Positions 63,671 to 64,000 of a stretch of DNA of 64,000 nucleotides are shown one piece after another. The translations under genes and the position numbers were made by a program. Origin of the DNA: Streptomyces liliiviolaceus (GTDB lineage: Bacteria > Actinomycetota > Actinomycetes > Streptomycetales > Streptomycetaceae); contig NZ_JAGPYQ010000001.1 of the NCBI RefSeq assembly GCF_018070025.1, positions 7,998,001-8,062,000 of the forward strand, written 5' to 3'. Below the pieces are notes generated by a model. That model was not told the origin of the DNA, ran no database searches, and saw only the letters and a program-made list of their open reading frames with translations. Position 1 is the stretch's first letter; the number at the start of each line of letters is the position of its first letter.

Positions 63671-64000
63671 TCAGCCCATGTGCGGGTACGCGTAGTCGGT
63701 CGGGGCGACCAGCGTCTCCTTGATGGCGCGGGTCAGCGTCCAGCGCATCAGGTTCTGCGGGGCGCCCGCCTTGTCGTTCGTGCCGGACGCGCGACCGCCG
63801 CCGAAGGGCTGCTGGCCGACGACGGCGCCGGTCGACTTGTCGTTGATGTAGAAGTTGCCCGCGGCGTAGCGCAGCTTCTCCATCGTGTGGGCGGCGGCGG
63901 CGCGGTCGCCCGCGATGACCGAGCCGGTGAGCGCGTAGTCCGACACCGACTCCATCTGGGCCAGCATCTCGTCGTAGCCCTCGGGAGAGCTGTCGTCGTA
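63671..64000 (-). CDS. pruA: L-glutamate gamma-semialdehyde dehydrogenase, C-terminal part (runs off window)
   Basis: The last 109 codons are in view: YDDSSPEGYDEMLAQMESVS, then DYALTGSVIAGDRAAAAHT, AAGNFYINDKSTGAVVGQQP and FGGGRASGTNDKAGAP. GQQPFGGGRASGTNDKAG is the hallmark of P5C dehydrogenase, which turns glutamate semialdehyde into glutamate in proline breakdown. The catalytic Cys and Glu are outside the window. Confidence 0.95.
   Translation of the reverse strand, partial: YDDSSPEGYDEMLAQMESVSDYALTGSVIAGDRAAAAHTMEKLRYAAGNFYINDKSTGAVVGQQPFGGGRASGTNDKAGAPQNLMRWTLTRAIKETLVAPTDYAYPHMG

Overview
The window is chromosomal DNA of a Streptomyces or close relative. GC content and third-position GC are very high, GTG starts are common, tRNAs lack an encoded CCA end, and conservons, NdgR, HupS, AccE and IMP-style DUF397/DUF5753 remnants are all present. 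From memory, not checked, gene order follows the S. coelicolor core region around SCO5516-SCO5566. I see no rRNA, CRISPR array, prophage or intact insertion sequence.

Left part (1-20 kb): the 5' part of recG; a divergent Hsp90-family chaperone translationally coupled to a 1028-aa TPR protein; a FakA-like DhaL protein; rpmB (L28); thiL-thiD; a one-domain Lrp/AsnC sensor; a DUF3515 lipoprotein; ddlA; gpsA-plsC; cofC; hupS; then leuCD with its divergent IclR regulator ndgR.

Middle (20-38 kb): a cluster of three tRNA-Glu and two tRNA-Gln genes close to gltX. Next come a fumarylacetoacetate-hydrolase-family gene, a small peptide gene with a repeated ANPRRT motif, and two complete conservons in tandem (cvnA-B-C-D twice: sensor kinase, roadblock, DUF742, GTPase). 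After these lie a truncated ATPase / DUF5753 gene pair with a surviving DUF397 gene, and accB-accE of acyl-CoA carboxylase.

Right part (38-64 kb): secreted and accessory functions (PL8 polysaccharide lyase with an M15-like secreted protein, YceI, a GNAT protein, a trypsin, a Gly-tailed membrane protein, a secreted GH3 enzyme, a TolB-like propeller). These are mixed with branched-chain amino acid genes (cimA with an apparent Ile leader-peptide attenuator, ilvE, leuB). A four-gene operon holds a fused urease gamma-beta subunit, a divergent UreC, agmatine deiminase and a TetR regulator. The end carries a PAP-like metallophosphoesterase, a LysR/MDR-oxidoreductase divergent pair and the 3' part of pruA.

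LeuCD, NdgR, CimA, IlvE and LeuB are all branched-chain amino acid functions, so much of the window serves Leu/Ile/Val synthesis. Intergenic spaces hold many copies of a 20-bp element (GCGCAGTTCCCCGCGCCCCT), in places arrayed in tandem or as large palindromes. The most promising less-described items are the cimA leader, the urease-like/agmatine operon, the coupled Hsp90-TPR pair, the homogenised tandem conservons and the ANPRRT peptide.
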